A stretch of 64,000 bases of DNA, taken from the NCBI GenBank assembly GCA_013289585.1, contig JABCZR010000002.1, positions 248,001 through 312,000 on the forward strand, written 5' to 3'. The translations under genes were made by a program, and so were the position numbers. The notes beneath the pieces were generated by a model, which saw only the letters and a list, made by a program, of their open reading frames with translations, was not told where the DNA came from and made no database searches. Of the stretch, positions 1 to 9,271 are shown one piece after another. Within the stretch, counting starts at the first letter, position 1, and every line of letters begins with the position of its first letter. This DNA comes from Acidobacteriota bacterium. Lineage in GTDB: Bacteria; Acidobacteriota; Terriglobia; Acidiferrales; UBA7541.

Positions 1-191
1 GCGTGCAACATCCAAAGCCCAAAGCCCTGAAACTATAAGCATCGATAAGGAAATCGGTTGCGCCAGACGCGCTATCCGTCAGGTGGGAATTGGCAATGCG
101 CACAAGGAGCAGGTAAACGACTCGATGAATGGTCGTGACCTTCAGCTTGCCGCACCGCGACTGCTCAGGTACAGTTTTCTCGGAGGCCCCT

Positions 192-371
192 ATGCAAGGT
201 CCTACCGTTTGCGCGCAATGCGATTTGCCGGAAGAGCGGTGCGTCTGCGAAAGATACTGCACCATTTGTAAAGGGCAGCACAACGTGCGCCTGTGCATGG
301 ACGGCCTCTACTATTGCCCGGATTGCCGGGAAGCCTGCGAAGTCTCCCTGGCCAGCAGCCGTGGCCACTGA
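192..371 (+). CDS. Small cysteine-rich zinc-ribbon-like protein
   Basis: This 59-residue protein has at least ten cysteines, including CAQC, CVC, CTIC and CPDC pairs, which suggests one or two structural zinc sites. The ATG at 192 is chosen because GGAGG lies at 182-186, five bases upstream; the longer in-frame start at 129 has no such site. Its stop overlaps the GTG of the next gene by 11 bases, so the two are probably translated together. The function is unknown. The cysteine spacing is read directly; zinc binding is inferred. Confidence 0.6.
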   Translation: MQGPTVCAQCDLPEERCVCERYCTICKGQHNVRLCMDGLYYCPDCREACEVSLASSRGH

Positions 372-789
372 ACCCAAAGCTCTCGAGATTCAGATCGACG
401 CCGACCCGCGATTTGCGGCCGCAGTCGGCGGAGCCGCGCATTATTTGGCCGATACCGCAGGATTAAACGAAGTTGCCTCCGCCCAATTGCAATCCTCCGT
501 TGTCACCGCATGCCTGGAAGCCTTCGCCCACTTATCCGCGGAAAATTCCCGTCTAAAAGTTACCCTCGCACAATTCGCGGACCGCATCGAGGTCGCGCTT
601 GCCCACTTGGGCGAATCTCTTCCCGCCGTTGGACTCGATGCGATCGCCGGCTTCGCCGCACAAATCGGCGGCTCTGGGGTCAGCCCCGCGGGCTTGGCGG
701 GTGTGGACCGCGTGCAATACCAAACTAATGCTGGAGAAACTGTGACGCGCCTGACGAAATATCTAAGCAAGGTCAATCCCAAGATTTAG
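361..789 (+). CDS. Small protein resembling a degenerate RsbW-type HATPase domain
   Basis: A 142-residue soluble protein starting with GTG inside the end of the preceding gene. Residues 10-60 (DPRFAAAVGGAAHYLADTAG, then helical sequence ending TACLEAFAHL) follow the layout of the first helices of serine-kinase anti-sigma factors (RsbW/SpoIIAB, GHKL fold), where an N-box EAxxN would be expected. The Asn of the N-box and clear G-boxes are missing, so ATP binding is doubtful. It may be a regulatory partner protein or simply a look-alike. The coupling to the zinc-ribbon gene is seen; the family call is inference. Confidence 0.5.
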   Translation: MATEPKALEIQIDADPRFAAAVGGAAHYLADTAGLNEVASAQLQSSVVTACLEAFAHLSAENSRLKVTLAQFADRIEVALAHLGESLPAVGLDAIAGFAAQIGGSGVSPAGLAGVDRVQYQTNAGETVTRLTKYLSKVNPKI

Positions 790-873
790 CCAGACTTTTT
801 AGCTAGGATCCATTTCTCCCGGACATTCCTTCAGATCATCTTCCGAAGCGCGTGTGCTTCTTGTCTCCAAATC

Positions 874-909
874 AAAAGGGCCAGACGGTACTCCTGTCCG
901 GCCCTTTTT
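874..909. terminator. Bidirectional intrinsic terminator
   Basis: A hairpin with an A-run, the stem GGGCC-A-GAC, a 9-base loop and GTC-C-GGCCC followed by TTTTT. It has U-tracts in both directions and lies between two convergent genes (361-789 and 937-1995), so it can serve both. Confidence 0.75.
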
Positions 910-936
910 CAATCGCAATGTAAATTCTCTAAGATT

Positions 937-1995
937 CTACATTTTGAATGCAAACGTATTCTTCCGGATGAGCGCGGTAATCTGATCGTCGTTCAGCGAC
1001 AAACGCATCATCAGCCGGTCTCCTGCCGGTGTTACTTGCAGTTGATCGAGCATTTGCGCGAGGTCGGGATTATCTTTCTGCGCTTGATATCGTTTGTAAA
1101 GAAAACCCGCTTGCACCAGTTGCCCCAGCGTATTCGCATCCTCGGTGGAACCGCATACCGCCTGGAACTTGCCATCCAGGCTGCTGCCTGCTTCGACGCT
1201 GATGATCATGTTTTGCATGCGCGCTACGAGCTTCGCCGCTTCCGGGAACTGCTCCACCTCCGGAGCGAGCTGCCGCATCGCCAGCCGCGTGTACGCCGGG
1301 TCCAGCACCGCCCACACTACGCCCGTGCCGTTCGCTTCGTTGATTAGTGAAAACAGCTTGTCGTTGCGCAGCAGTCCATCCTCCGCGCCAAACCGCACTT
1401 CGATCATTTTTTCGAGCACGGCGCGGTGGCCGAATGCCGCGGTATTGGAATCAATAAAAAAGAAAAAGAGATCGGTCGGTCCGGCGCCCGTCCCAAACGC
1501 ATACAGCGTATAGCCCCGGGCCTTGAAGGTCGGCAGTTTCTGCTGCTTGAAGTATGCCTCGGCGGAGCCGGGATTATAATTTCCCAACGCCACGCCTACG
1601 ATCTCTTCCCCTGTCGGCACGGCTGTCGATCCCGTGCCTTCGGTCTTTGCCGTCAATCCCTCCGGCACCAGCGCCCATGCGAGCTCATCGACTTGCGAAT
1701 TTGGATCCACTCCCGCCGAAGCCAGGAATTTCTCGAACTGCCGGAACCGCTCGGGGAGCATTTGTTCCTTTAATTGAGGAAACCATTTCAGCGTGCGCGC
1801 TTTCTTCAAATCGGCATAGGCAAACTCACCGACTTCCTTGGGAAACAGCGCGATGATATCCGGGCCCAGGCGGCCAGCTCGGGCAGGTTTGGGAACCGCC
1901 AGGGTCATTGTCAGCATCAGGCCAACAGCCACGAATTTGCGGAGGCTTGACGCCGATCTCTTCGGGGTCAAGCCGGAAGCCGTGGTCAATTTCAT
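937..1995 (-). CDS. Secreted protein of unknown function
   Basis: A 352-residue protein with an N-terminal signal peptide: basic residues, then a hydrophobic stretch near 23-35 and an AxA site around residue 40. The mature part is mixed alpha/beta with no cysteine pairs or catalytic motif I recognise; it resembles the large extracytoplasmic proteins of the DUF3352 type, but that match is only an impression. It is the last gene of the minus-strand block, 35 bases after ftcD, and ends at the terminator at 874-909. Cotranscription with the histidine genes is plausible; a role in histidine use is not shown. Confidence 0.6.
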   Translation of the reverse strand: MKLTTASGLTPKRSASSLRKFVAVGLMLTMTLAVPKPARAGRLGPDIIALFPKEVGEFAYADLKKARTLKWFPQLKEQMLPERFRQFEKFLASAGVDPNSQVDELAWALVPEGLTAKTEGTGSTAVPTGEEIVGVALGNYNPGSAEAYFKQQKLPTFKARGYTLYAFGTGAGPTDLFFFFIDSNTAAFGHRAVLEKMIEVRFGAEDGLLRNDKLFSLINEANGTGVVWAVLDPAYTRLAMRQLAPEVEQFPEAAKLVARMQNMIISVEAGSSLDGKFQAVCGSTEDANTLGQLVQAGFLYKRYQAQKDNPDLAQMLDQLQVTPAGDRLMMRLSLNDDQITALIRKNTFAFKM

Positions 1996-2030
1996 GTATT
2001 GCTCCTTTCGAAGGGGCAGGAACTTCTATT

Positions 2031-3569
2031 CTACGCGCTTGTGGCGCGCGGTGCATCGCCGATGCGCTCCAGCAGTGCCGTTATTTTCGCGCGCATGGAG
2101 GCGATATATGCTGCATCCGCGATGCTTCCCAGATTGATTTCCACGTTCGCCAACGCCCCGCGAACGCCCGCCACGGCCATCAGCCGTGCTACCTGCAAGT
2201 CTGACTTCATGGATGCAGCCGCGATAGTTTCCAGTTGTCCCAGCCGTTCGAAAAGCGCAACAGTCCTCTCGGCCACTTGCAGCGGCACTTCGGCCGCGCC
2301 TTTCGTCGCCGTCTGAATCGCCTCGTCGCGTCGCCGCGTCTCCTGCGCATCGCCCTGCGGCAGCTTGAACGCTGCCATCACCGCGTCATAGGAAGCCGCA
2401 TCGCGGTCAATCGCTTCGGTGAGTTCATCGGAAGCCCGGCGCAGTTCGTCCAGCGCCGCGGAGAGCTGATCCACATACTGCGCTTGTGATTTTTTCTTTC
2501 GCGAAAGGCCCGCAACCATCTGGCCCAGCGATGCCGCCAGCGCCCCCGCAAACGCGGAGACGCTTCCACCACCCGGAGTCGCTGAAGGCGCCGCCACGGC
2601 TTCCAGAAACGGCCGCGCCAGCCCGGCAAGCTTTCCATCCTTCGCGGCCTCCATCGGCGCGCCGCTCAGCGCTGCTTCCAGCCTGTTTTCAAACACCTGC
2701 GCGGGAGAGAAGTTTTCCATCTGCAGGAAAAAATCCGCGGCCATCTCGATCGCCTTTTTCGGGATCAGCCCCACGATCTCGCTGCCCACCGGCATCGCGC
2801 CATACCGTGCTGCCTCGCGCTTCACCATTTCGTACACGCGATGCATAGGCGTCTGTTCAAAATCCGTCAGGTTAATGGATACTTGCGCCAGGTTACGCGC
2901 CTTCAGCTCCACGCCCATGGATTTCACATAACGCAGTCCGCCCGAAGAAAAGCGAATCGCCTTCGCAATTTTGTTGGCAACGCCGACGTCGGAGGTATTC
3001 AGATTGACGTTGTAAGCGATGAGAAACTTCCGTGCGCCAACAACCGTCACGCCCGCCGTCGGATGCACTTTCGGCTCGCCGATGTCCGGCTGGCGATCGT
3101 GATTCTTCTTCATCTCCTCGCGCAGCCCTTCGAATTGCCCGCGCCGCACGTTTTCCAGATTTACCCGGTCTGGCCGCGTGGCCGCCGCTTCATAAAAAAA
3201 TACCGGTATCCGGTAGCGCTTCCAGATCTCTTCTCCCACGCGTCGCGCCAGCGCCACGCAATCCTCGATGGTTACCCCGTCGATGGGAATGAAAGGCAGC
3301 ACGTCCGTCGCGCCGGCGCGCGGGTGCGCCCCGGTGTGCTTCGTCAGGTCGATCAGTTCCAAGGCCTTGCCCGTTCCGAGCAGCGCTGCCTCGGCCACGG
3401 CATCCGGCGCCCCAGCCAGCGTCACCACACATCGGTTATGGTCCGCGTCCATCTCCTTGTCCAAAACGTACACTCCGGGCACGCCGCTCATGGCGGCAAC
3501 AATCGCTTCGACCTTTGCCGGATCCCGCCCTTCGGAAAAATTCGGCACGCACTCGATCAGTCGTTTCAT
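2031..3569 (-). CDS. ftcD: Glutamate formimidoyltransferase / formimidoyltetrahydrofolate cyclodeaminase
   Basis: A bifunctional folate enzyme of 512 residues that ends histidine breakdown: it moves the formimino group from formiminoglutamate to tetrahydrofolate, then releases ammonia to give methenyl-THF. The N-terminal transferase (about 1-300) begins with ECVPNFSEGRD and carries HTGAHPRAGATDVLPFIP with the catalytic-site histidines. The C-terminal cyclodeaminase (about 315-500) starts with a glycine-rich loop (SATPGGGSVSAF). The length is close to the fused mammalian enzyme, and fused forms are known in several bacteria. Its ATG overlaps the stop of the upstream membrane protein gene by 4 bases, which points to one operon with hutI. 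Confidence 0.93.
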   Translation of the reverse strand: MKRLIECVPNFSEGRDPAKVEAIVAAMSGVPGVYVLDKEMDADHNRCVVTLAGAPDAVAEAALLGTGKALELIDLTKHTGAHPRAGATDVLPFIPIDGVTIEDCVALARRVGEEIWKRYRIPVFFYEAAATRPDRVNLENVRRGQFEGLREEMKKNHDRQPDIGEPKVHPTAGVTVVGARKFLIAYNVNLNTSDVGVANKIAKAIRFSSGGLRYVKSMGVELKARNLAQVSINLTDFEQTPMHRVYEMVKREAARYGAMPVGSEIVGLIPKKAIEMAADFFLQMENFSPAQVFENRLEAALSGAPMEAAKDGKLAGLARPFLEAVAAPSATPGGGSVSAFAGALAASLGQMVAGLSRKKKSQAQYVDQLSAALDELRRASDELTEAIDRDAASYDAVMAAFKLPQGDAQETRRRDEAIQTATKGAAEVPLQVAERTVALFERLGQLETIAAASMKSDLQVARLMAVAGVRGALANVEINLGSIADAAYIASMRAKITALLERIGDAPRATSA

Positions 3570-4084
3570 CGCTTTGGTTTTTTGTCCTGTCGTCCGGGCC
3601 AGTTGGCCGGCAGTTTTCGCTTGCGGTCCGGCAGCGTAGGCCGCTCATAGACGAATAGCGGCTTTTTTCCCGGCCCACCGCTAGGAGCAGGCCGTGGCGG
3701 CCCCGGTTCTGTATTCAGCGGCCATTGTGGTCCGATCATCGGCTTCAAGTTCGGAGAGAGCGGCATCTTGGTCACCTGGTTGGCTGTTTTGGCGCTTTGT
3801 AAGGGCTTCATGACCGCGGCCGGACCTGATTTTTCCTTGAAGTACCGTCTTACCTGCCACCCAAACCACGTCAAGCCCGCCACCCAAAGCCCCATCACCA
3901 ACGCATCAGAGCTGTCCATTCCACCCGCGATGAGCAATAAGCTCACCACGGCGAAAATGGCTATCAAGAACCCGTAAAAATATTCTTCGAACAGCCCTTT
4001 CGTCTTCCGCGGGCCAATCTTCGGCAGGCGCACCTTTTTTGTCGGGCGCTTCGAATAGTTAGATTGGGGCTTGTTCAATGCCAT
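3566..4084 (-). CDS. Two-helix membrane protein between hutI and ftcD
   Basis: A 172-residue protein with a basic N-terminus, two likely membrane helices (about residues 35-55 and 62-78) and a long basic, proline-rich tail. It overlaps the end of hutI by 26 bases and the start of ftcD by 4 bases, so it is made from the same mRNA. No family is recognised. The tight packing suggests a role linked to the pathway, perhaps at the membrane, but nothing in the sequence shows transport of histidine or urocanate. Confidence 0.6.
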   Translation of the reverse strand: MALNKPQSNYSKRPTKKVRLPKIGPRKTKGLFEEYFYGFLIAIFAVVSLLLIAGGMDSSDALVMGLWVAGLTWFGWQVRRYFKEKSGPAAVMKPLQSAKTANQVTKMPLSPNLKPMIGPQWPLNTEPGPPRPAPSGGPGKKPLFVYERPTLPDRKRKLPANWPGRQDKKPKR

Positions 4085-5336
4085 GGATTACGCGACCACG
4101 CTTCACGGTCATCCAGCAATGGTTTACACCAAAATAATAAGGAATTTCCCGGTAGTCGGCCACCTCGAATACCGCCAAATCCGCTTGTTTGCCAACCTCC
4201 AGCGACCCAATCCGTTTCTCCCGCCCAAGTGCAAATGCTGCATTGATGGTCGCGGCCGCAATCGCTTCCGCGGGCTTCATCCTCAATTGCGTGCACGCCA
4301 GCGACAAAATCATCGGCATGCTCAGTGTCGGGCTTGTTCCCGGATTGTAATCCGTCGCCAGCGACACAATCGCGCCGGCCTCGATCAGCGCGCGCGCCGG
4401 CGCATACTCTTTCAGCCCTAAATGAAAATCGCAGCCCGGCAGTAGCGTCGCAACGGTGTGCGATTTTGCCAGTGCCGCGATATCCGCGCGATTCACTTTC
4501 TCCAGGTGATCGCAGCTGGCGGCTTTCAGCTGCACGCCAAGCTGCGCCGCGCCGGTTCGCGTCAATTGCTCCGCATGCAGCCGCGGCAACATCCCCCACT
4601 GCCGCCCCGCTTGAAGGATGCGCTTCGATTCCTCCCGTGTAAACGCCCCGCGGTCGCAAAACACGTCGCAAAACTCCGCAAGCCGTATTTCCCCGATTCG
4701 CGGCATCAGCGATTCCGTCAGCAGCTTGATGTAGCGCTCCGTGCCTCCGGTCTTGCCGCGAAACTCCGCAGGCACTACGTGCGCTCCCAGAAACGTCGAA
4801 ACTATTTCCAGGGGCTGCTCTAAGTTCAATTCCTTATGCAGCCCGAGGATTTTCAGCTCGCTGGCAACGTCCAGCCCATAACCGCTCTTCGCTTCGAGCG
4901 TAGTCGTCCCATACGCGGCGAATAACTTCAGCGCCGAATGCGCGCGTTTTTTCAGCGCCGCGCTCGTCGCCGCCCGCAACTTCTTTACCGAATTCAGTAT
5001 CCCGCCGCCCTTGCGCGCAATCTCCTCATAACTCGCGCCTTCAATCTTCAGCTCATATTCTTCCGCGCGGCTCGCCGCATGAATCAGGTGTGTATGCGAA
5101 TCCACAAATCCCGGCAGCACCACGCGTCCGCCCACATCCAGTTTTTGCGCAGAACGCGCCTCCGGCAGCGCATCCATCTCCGCGCGCGTGCCAATGTCCT
5201 CAATCACGCCGTCGCGCACCAGCAGCGCGCCGTCCTTGACAATGCCCAGGTTAGAAAGGGAATCGCCCCGCCGCGGATCGCTGCCGCGCAGCGTCAACAA
5301 TTGCGATGCACCGGTTATAAGAAGGGAATCCGCCAA
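4059..5336 (-). CDS. hutI: Imidazolonepropionase
   Basis: A zinc or iron amidohydrolase of 425 residues that opens the ring of 4-imidazolone-5-propionate to give N-formimino-glutamate, the third step of histidine breakdown. The metal HxH is in the segment VDSHTHLIHAASR, the later metal and active-site histidines are in RLHAEQL and SCDHLE, and the catalytic Asp is in LATDYNPGTSPT. The start codon is TTG with no strong ribosome site, so the N-terminus is less certain. The product feeds the bifunctional FtcD two genes downstream, so formiminoglutamate does not need a HutG-type hydrolase here. Confidence 0.95.
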   Translation of the reverse strand: MADSLLITGASQLLTLRGSDPRRGDSLSNLGIVKDGALLVRDGVIEDIGTRAEMDALPEARSAQKLDVGGRVVLPGFVDSHTHLIHAASRAEEYELKIEGASYEEIARKGGGILNSVKKLRAATSAALKKRAHSALKLFAAYGTTTLEAKSGYGLDVASELKILGLHKELNLEQPLEIVSTFLGAHVVPAEFRGKTGGTERYIKLLTESLMPRIGEIRLAEFCDVFCDRGAFTREESKRILQAGRQWGMLPRLHAEQLTRTGAAQLGVQLKAASCDHLEKVNRADIAALAKSHTVATLLPGCDFHLGLKEYAPARALIEAGAIVSLATDYNPGTSPTLSMPMILSLACTQLRMKPAEAIAAATINAAFALGREKRIGSLEVGKQADLAVFEVADYREIPYYFGVNHCWMTVKRGRVIHGIEQAPI

Positions 5337-5384
5337 GGTTCAACTATTATGCCGGACGCGCACCAATCCTGCACGCGTCCAGGT

Positions 5385-5408
5385 AGGACAGGCATTCCTG
5401 CCTGTCCT
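5385..5408. repeat. Palindromic intergenic repeat, copy 1
   Basis: A perfect 10-base inverted repeat, AGGACAGGCA-TTCC-TGCCTGTCCT, in the gap between hutI and the NmrA-like gene. A close copy occurs at 57490-57523. It is followed by CTTTTC on the plus strand but not by a T-run in the direction of the flanking genes, so it looks like a dispersed intergenic palindrome more than a terminator for them. Confidence 0.7.
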
Positions 5409-5505
5409 CTTTTCACCCAATTTCTCACCGGAATCTGTCTTGGTACGCCCGGCTCTTTGCACCGGCTTCTGTGGGGAGGTGAGTCATTCTTCGCTCCGTC
5501 GTCGC

Positions 5506-6408
5506 TCATGCGCCGACCGCTTGCCCCTTGAACGCCGGCAAAAACTGGTCTTCCACGAATGTCTCGAACGAAGTCGGCGTCGTATTCGCCGTCGATCTTG
5601 GCTCCAGCGGCTTCATGTATCCGCTGTTGATTGCCGCTGACATCTCGCAAATCAGCTGCGCCATGTTCCTGGAAATTCCCATCCCTGTCATCGCTTGGAT
5701 CACTTGCTCGTCCGGCAATTGAATGTATGCCACAGCGGGCTTCCCGATCGCTCTGCCGATAATCCTGGTCGCTTCGGCATAAGTCACGTCCCGCGGCCCC
5801 AGGAGTTCCTGAGTCTTCTGCCCCTCGAAGTCCAGCCGCAACAACGCTTCCGAGGCCGCCACGCCAATATCTCTTGTTGCGATCATTGGCAGCAGAACAT
5901 CGGCAGGAACCGGCCCTGCCATCATGCCGAATGACTGGATAATGCCGATTTGCGCCAGCGTATTTTCCATGAAATATCCGGCGCGCAGATGCAGCGCGTT
6001 CAGCCCTTTGATTTGCCCCAGCCGCTTTTCCATGTTGTGCAGGCCGACGACCGGCCCGGTCTTATCCGCCTTGTCCGCCCCGAAACTGCTCAGCGTCACC
6101 ACATGCGTGACGCCCGCTTTTTCCAGCGCGTTTGCGATTGACTCCGTTACTTGATCTTGATACGCGCGGAAATCTGGGAGAGTCATCGCCGGCGGAATCA
6201 AAGCGTAGACTCCCTCCGCTCCCGCGAACGCCCGGCTCAGCGCATCCGTATCGAGAACATCCGCTGCAAAAGCGTCCGCGCCCTGGCTTACAAATGGCGC
6301 CAGTTTCTTGTTGTCGCGTCCCATCACACGGACTTTCTTGCCCTTGTCGAGCAATCTCCGCGCAACCACCGAACCCGTATTCCCTGTTGCTCCCAGAATC
6401 GCGTACAT
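5506..6408 (-). CDS. NmrA-like NAD(P)-binding oxidoreductase
   Basis: A 300-residue atypical short-chain dehydrogenase of the NmrA/YtfG group. The N-terminal dinucleotide motif is GATGNTGSVVARRLL, followed by an Arg (VMGRDNKK) of the kind that favours NADP(H). The usual YxxxK catalytic pair is not evident, as is common in this group, where members act as quinone reductases or redox sensors. It sits on the same strand between hutU and hutI (gaps of 89 and 169 bases), so it may be cotranscribed with the histidine genes. No direct role in that pathway is known to me. Confidence 0.8.
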   Translation of the reverse strand: MYAILGATGNTGSVVARRLLDKGKKVRVMGRDNKKLAPFVSQGADAFAADVLDTDALSRAFAGAEGVYALIPPAMTLPDFRAYQDQVTESIANALEKAGVTHVVTLSSFGADKADKTGPVVGLHNMEKRLGQIKGLNALHLRAGYFMENTLAQIGIIQSFGMMAGPVPADVLLPMIATRDIGVAASEALLRLDFEGQKTQELLGPRDVTYAEATRIIGRAIGKPAVAYIQLPDEQVIQAMTGMGISRNMAQLICEMSAAINSGYMKPLEPRSTANTTPTSFETFVEDQFLPAFKGQAVGA

Positions 6409-6497
6409 AATGCCTCCTCGTAGACTTCCATTTAGATGCGGGGCTTTCTGGAAAGATATTGGGGAATCGTTCTGAGGGACTGGGGAGAGTGATACTA

Positions 6498-8180
6498 CTA
6501 CAGCATTGGAACCTTGACGCCGGTTTTCTTCGCAAAAGAAATCGCTTCGGGGTAGCCCGCATCCACGTGCCGCACCACGCCCATCCCCGGGTCATTCGTC
6601 AGCACGCGCTCGATCCGCTTGCCCATCTCTTTCGTGCCGTCTGCAACGGTCACCTGTCCCGAATGCTGCGAATAGCCTATCCCTACGCCGCCGCCGTTGT
6701 GAATCGAAACCCAGGATGCTCCGCTCGCCGTACTGATCAGCGCATTCAACAGCGGCCAATCCGCAATCGCATCCGATCCGTCCAGCATCGATTCCGTCTC
6801 GCGATAAGGGGACGCCACCGAACCGCAGTCCAGGTGATCGCGCCCAATCACAATCGGCGCTTTCAATTCGCCTTTTGCCACCAGGTCATTCAACGCCAGC
6901 CCGAATTTGTCGCGCTCACCATAACCCAGCCAGCAGATCCGCGACGGCAATCCTTGAAATTTCACGCGCTTTTGCGCCAGCTTAATCCACCGGCTCAAAT
7001 GCTCGTCCTGCGGAAACATGTCCAATACCAGTTGATCCGTCCGCGCGATGTCTGACGCTTCTCCCGAAAGCGCCGCCCAACGGAATGGCCCTTTGCCTTC
7101 GCAAAACAGCGGCCTGATGTACGCCGGCACAAATCCTGGGAAGTCGTAAGCGTTCTTCACACCGTGTTCGAACGCAAACGTCCGAATATTATTTCCGTAA
7201 TCGAACGTCACCGCGCCGAGCTTCTGCAAATCCAGCATTCCCTGGACGTGCTGTGCCATAGCCGCCATCGAATGTTTCTTGTAATCCTCGGGATTTTTCG
7301 CGCGCAGCGCCAGCGCCTCGTCCAGCGTCATCCCGTTCGGCACGTACCCGCCGATGGGATCGTGCGCGCTCGTCTGGTCCGTCAGCAAATCCGGCACCAC
7401 CCCGCGCTTCGCCAGCTCCGGAATCAAATCCGCGCAATTGCCCACCAGCCCGACCGAAGTCGCCTCGCCCTTGCGTACCGCGTTCTTCAAAATCCGAAGC
7501 GCCTCGTCCAGCGAAGTCACCATCACGTCGCAATAGCCCGTCTTCACCCGCCGCTTGATCCGCTCCGGATCAACATCAATCCCCAGGAACGCCGCGCCAT
7601 TCATCGTCGCCGCCAGCGGTTGCGCTCCGCCCATGCCGCCCATGCCGCCGGTCACCACCAGTTTTCCCGCTAGATTTCCGCCGAAATGTTTCTTCGCCGC
7701 CGCCGCAAACGTTTCGAACGTCCCCTGCAAAATTCCTTGCGTCCCGATGTAAATCCAGCTTCCTGCCGTCATCTGCCCGTACATCATCAATCCCGCGCGG
7801 TCCAGTTCGTGAAAGCGATCCCAATTGTTCCAATGCCCCACCAGATTCGAATTGCACAGCAGCACCCGCGGCGCATATTCATGCGTTCGAAACACCGCCA
7901 CCGGTTTCCCCGATTGCACCAGCAGCGTATCGTCCGCCTCCAGCGCCTTCAGCGAACGCACAATCGCATGAAAACATTCCCAATTCCGCGCCGCCTTGCC
8001 CGTCCCGCCGTACACCACTAAATCTTCCGGCTTCTCCGCCACCTCCGGATCGAGATTGTTCAGCAGCATCCGCAGCGCCGCCTCCTGCTGCCACCCCTTG
8101 CAAGAAATCTCTGTCCCTCGCGGCGCGCGATACGGCCCTTTCGACATTCCCGCCTGCGCCATCGTGTTCAGCACACTCAT
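6498..8180 (-). CDS. hutU: Urocanate hydratase
   Basis: Urocanase, 560 residues, converts urocanate to imidazolonepropionate with a tightly bound NAD as electrophile. The family signatures are clear: the NAD loop [13 protein letters not shown], the segment [15 protein letters not shown] with the conserved Cys, and [16 protein letters not shown]. The length fits the family. The ATG overlaps the TGA of the vapC gene by 4 bases, so translation of hutU is likely coupled to the toxin gene. HutH, which makes urocanate, is not in this window. Confidence 0.96.
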   Translation of the reverse strand: MSVLNTMAQAGMSKGPYRAPRGTEISCKGWQQEAALRMLLNNLDPEVAEKPEDLVVYGGTGKAARNWECFHAIVRSLKALEADDTLLVQSGKPVAVFRTHEYAPRVLLCNSNLVGHWNNWDRFHELDRAGLMMYGQMTAGSWIYIGTQGILQGTFETFAAAAKKHFGGNLAGKLVVTGGMGGMGGAQPLAATMNGAAFLGIDVDPERIKRRVKTGYCDVMVTSLDEALRILKNAVRKGEATSVGLVGNCADLIPELAKRGVVPDLLTDQTSAHDPIGGYVPNGMTLDEALALRAKNPEDYKKHSMAAMAQHVQGMLDLQKLGAVTFDYGNNIRTFAFEHGVKNAYDFPGFVPAYIRPLFCEGKGPFRWAALSGEASDIARTDQLVLDMFPQDEHLSRWIKLAQKRVKFQGLPSRICWLGYGERDKFGLALNDLVAKGELKAPIVIGRDHLDCGSVASPYRETESMLDGSDAIADWPLLNALISTASGASWVSIHNGGGVGIGYSQHSGQVTVADGTKEMGKRIERVLTNDPGMGVVRHVDAGYPEAISFAKKTGVKVPML

Positions 8181-8578
8181 CTGCTCTCAATCCCCAGCCC
8201 TGCGATGCCCTCAAAATGCTTCCGGTTATTGGTTAGGAGTGTCAAGCTGTGGCGCAAAGCGGTGGCCGCTATGAGAAGATCAAAATCGCCAATCGTCTGC
8301 CCTCGCTTGCGAATGGACCCACGAAGGTGTCCGAACCGTTTGCAAATTTCCTCGTCAAGACCAAGAAGCTCCACGCCCGAGAGAAATCCCTCAAGCGTCT
8401 CTTGACTTCGTTTTGGATCTCGTGAGTAGAACACGCCTTCCCACAGCTCGGCAGCGGAAACCACGCTTAAGCTCAGCCCCTGCGGATGCAGTTCCTTCAG
8501 CCGCCGAGTGACCTGCGTGACGCCGTTAAAATGATCGATTACCCAATCCGTATCAATGAGGAAAGCGAGCGGCTTCAT
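8177..8578 (-). CDS. vapC: VapC-type PIN-domain toxin
   Basis: A 133-residue PIN-domain RNase, the toxin of a type II system; VapC proteins cut tRNA or rRNA. The acidic metal site is complete: Asp9 in FLIDTDW, Glu44 in SAAELWEG, and Asp98/Asp100 in [13 protein letters not shown], with the late polar position at LLTNNRKHF. The ATG overlaps the antitoxin stop by 4 bases, the normal arrangement. Unusually, its own stop overlaps the ATG of hutU, joining the toxin-antitoxin pair to a catabolic gene. Confidence 0.9.
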   Translation of the reverse strand: MKPLAFLIDTDWVIDHFNGVTQVTRRLKELHPQGLSLSVVSAAELWEGVFYSRDPKRSQETLEGFLSGVELLGLDEEICKRFGHLRGSIRKRGQTIGDFDLLIAATALRHSLTLLTNNRKHFEGIAGLGIESR

Positions 8579-8826
8579 AGCCGCGGTTCGGTGCGCGTCG
8601 CGACCACACGGCTGTCATAGATCGCTCGCCGGAGTTCCTCGGCGTCAACTAAACCCGCCCACCCCCCGGCAGTGCGGTCCAACCAATCTGCAGACACGGG
8701 ACGTGAAGAGACAATGGTGATCGTAACTTCGTCACCCTCTCTCAGCTCCACTGCTTCCAAAGGCTTCAAACTGCCATGAGAAAACCGCGCTCTTATGGTT
8801 GATCCCATATCTTCTTTGCCCTTCAC
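8575..8826 (-). CDS. DUF104-type antitoxin paired with VapC
   Basis: An 83-residue protein whose core (STIRARFSHGSLKPLEAVEL, then REGDEVTITI) matches the AF2212-like/DUF104 antitoxin family, a small beta-rich DNA-binding fold. The C-terminal half would be the flexible part that wraps the toxin. The frame opens with GTG at 8826; an ATG at 8808 preceded by AAAGAAG is a good alternative and would shorten the protein by six residues. Antitoxin first and toxin second with a 4-base overlap is typical; such pairs usually repress their own promoter. Confidence 0.85.
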   Translation of the reverse strand: MKGKEDMGSTIRARFSHGSLKPLEAVELREGDEVTITIVSSRPVSADWLDRTAGGWAGLVDAEELRRAIYDSRVVATRTEPRL

Positions 8827-8877
8827 AGCCCCCTGCTCGTAGTGGATTCCTATTCAAACTTCATTGTACCAGTTGCG

Positions 8878-9195
8878 TCAGTCTTTACTAGCCCGCCGTC
8901 TCCCAAATCGCTTGCCCCGCGGCCGCACATAGTGGAATCGCACCAAATAAATCTTCTCGCTTTGACCGTGCTTTGCCACCTTCAGTAGATCCAGCACGCC
9001 CAGAAATCCCGACTCGCGTGCCAGCTCCGGAGTAATGTCCGGAAACCCGATCATCTCGACCGAATCGATCTCAATCGCGCCTTCTCCCATCGGGTATCGC
9101 GCCCCAAGTCGCACATGCGGATGCATCCAGAACCGCACACTGCACGTGATTTCTCCTCGCTGGACGCCCTCGCGCAGCCGCTTCGTGAACACCAT
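8878..9195 (-). CDS. ASCH/PUA-like small protein
   Basis: A 105-residue soluble, basic protein. The opening VFTKRLREGVQRGEITCSVR and the central beta-rich part resemble ASCH domains, a PUA-related RNA-binding fold with a likely catalytic or RNA-contact Lys/Glu near the start. It is divergent from the cupin gene (76-base gap) and just upstream of the antitoxin gene, from which it is separated by 51 bases. A link to the toxin-antitoxin pair is possible but not shown. Confidence 0.65.
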   Translation of the reverse strand: MVFTKRLREGVQRGEITCSVRFWMHPHVRLGARYPMGEGAIEIDSVEMIGFPDITPELARESGFLGVLDLLKVAKHGQSEKIYLVRFHYVRPRGKRFGRRRASKD

Positions 9196-9242
9196 GGCCT
9201 GAGTTTACTCCGTCCCGCTGCCTGCATCCGCAGCCAATGTTC

Positions 9243-9248
9243 TATAAT
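9243..9248 (+). promoter_or_regulatory. Candidate -10 element for the cupin gene
   Basis: A perfect TATAAT, 23 bases before the ATG at 9272, in the gap between divergent genes. No good -35 hexamer is seen at the proper distance. Confidence 0.4.
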
Positions 9249-9271
9249 CCGTGGCGCTTCCAGGAGCTTCT

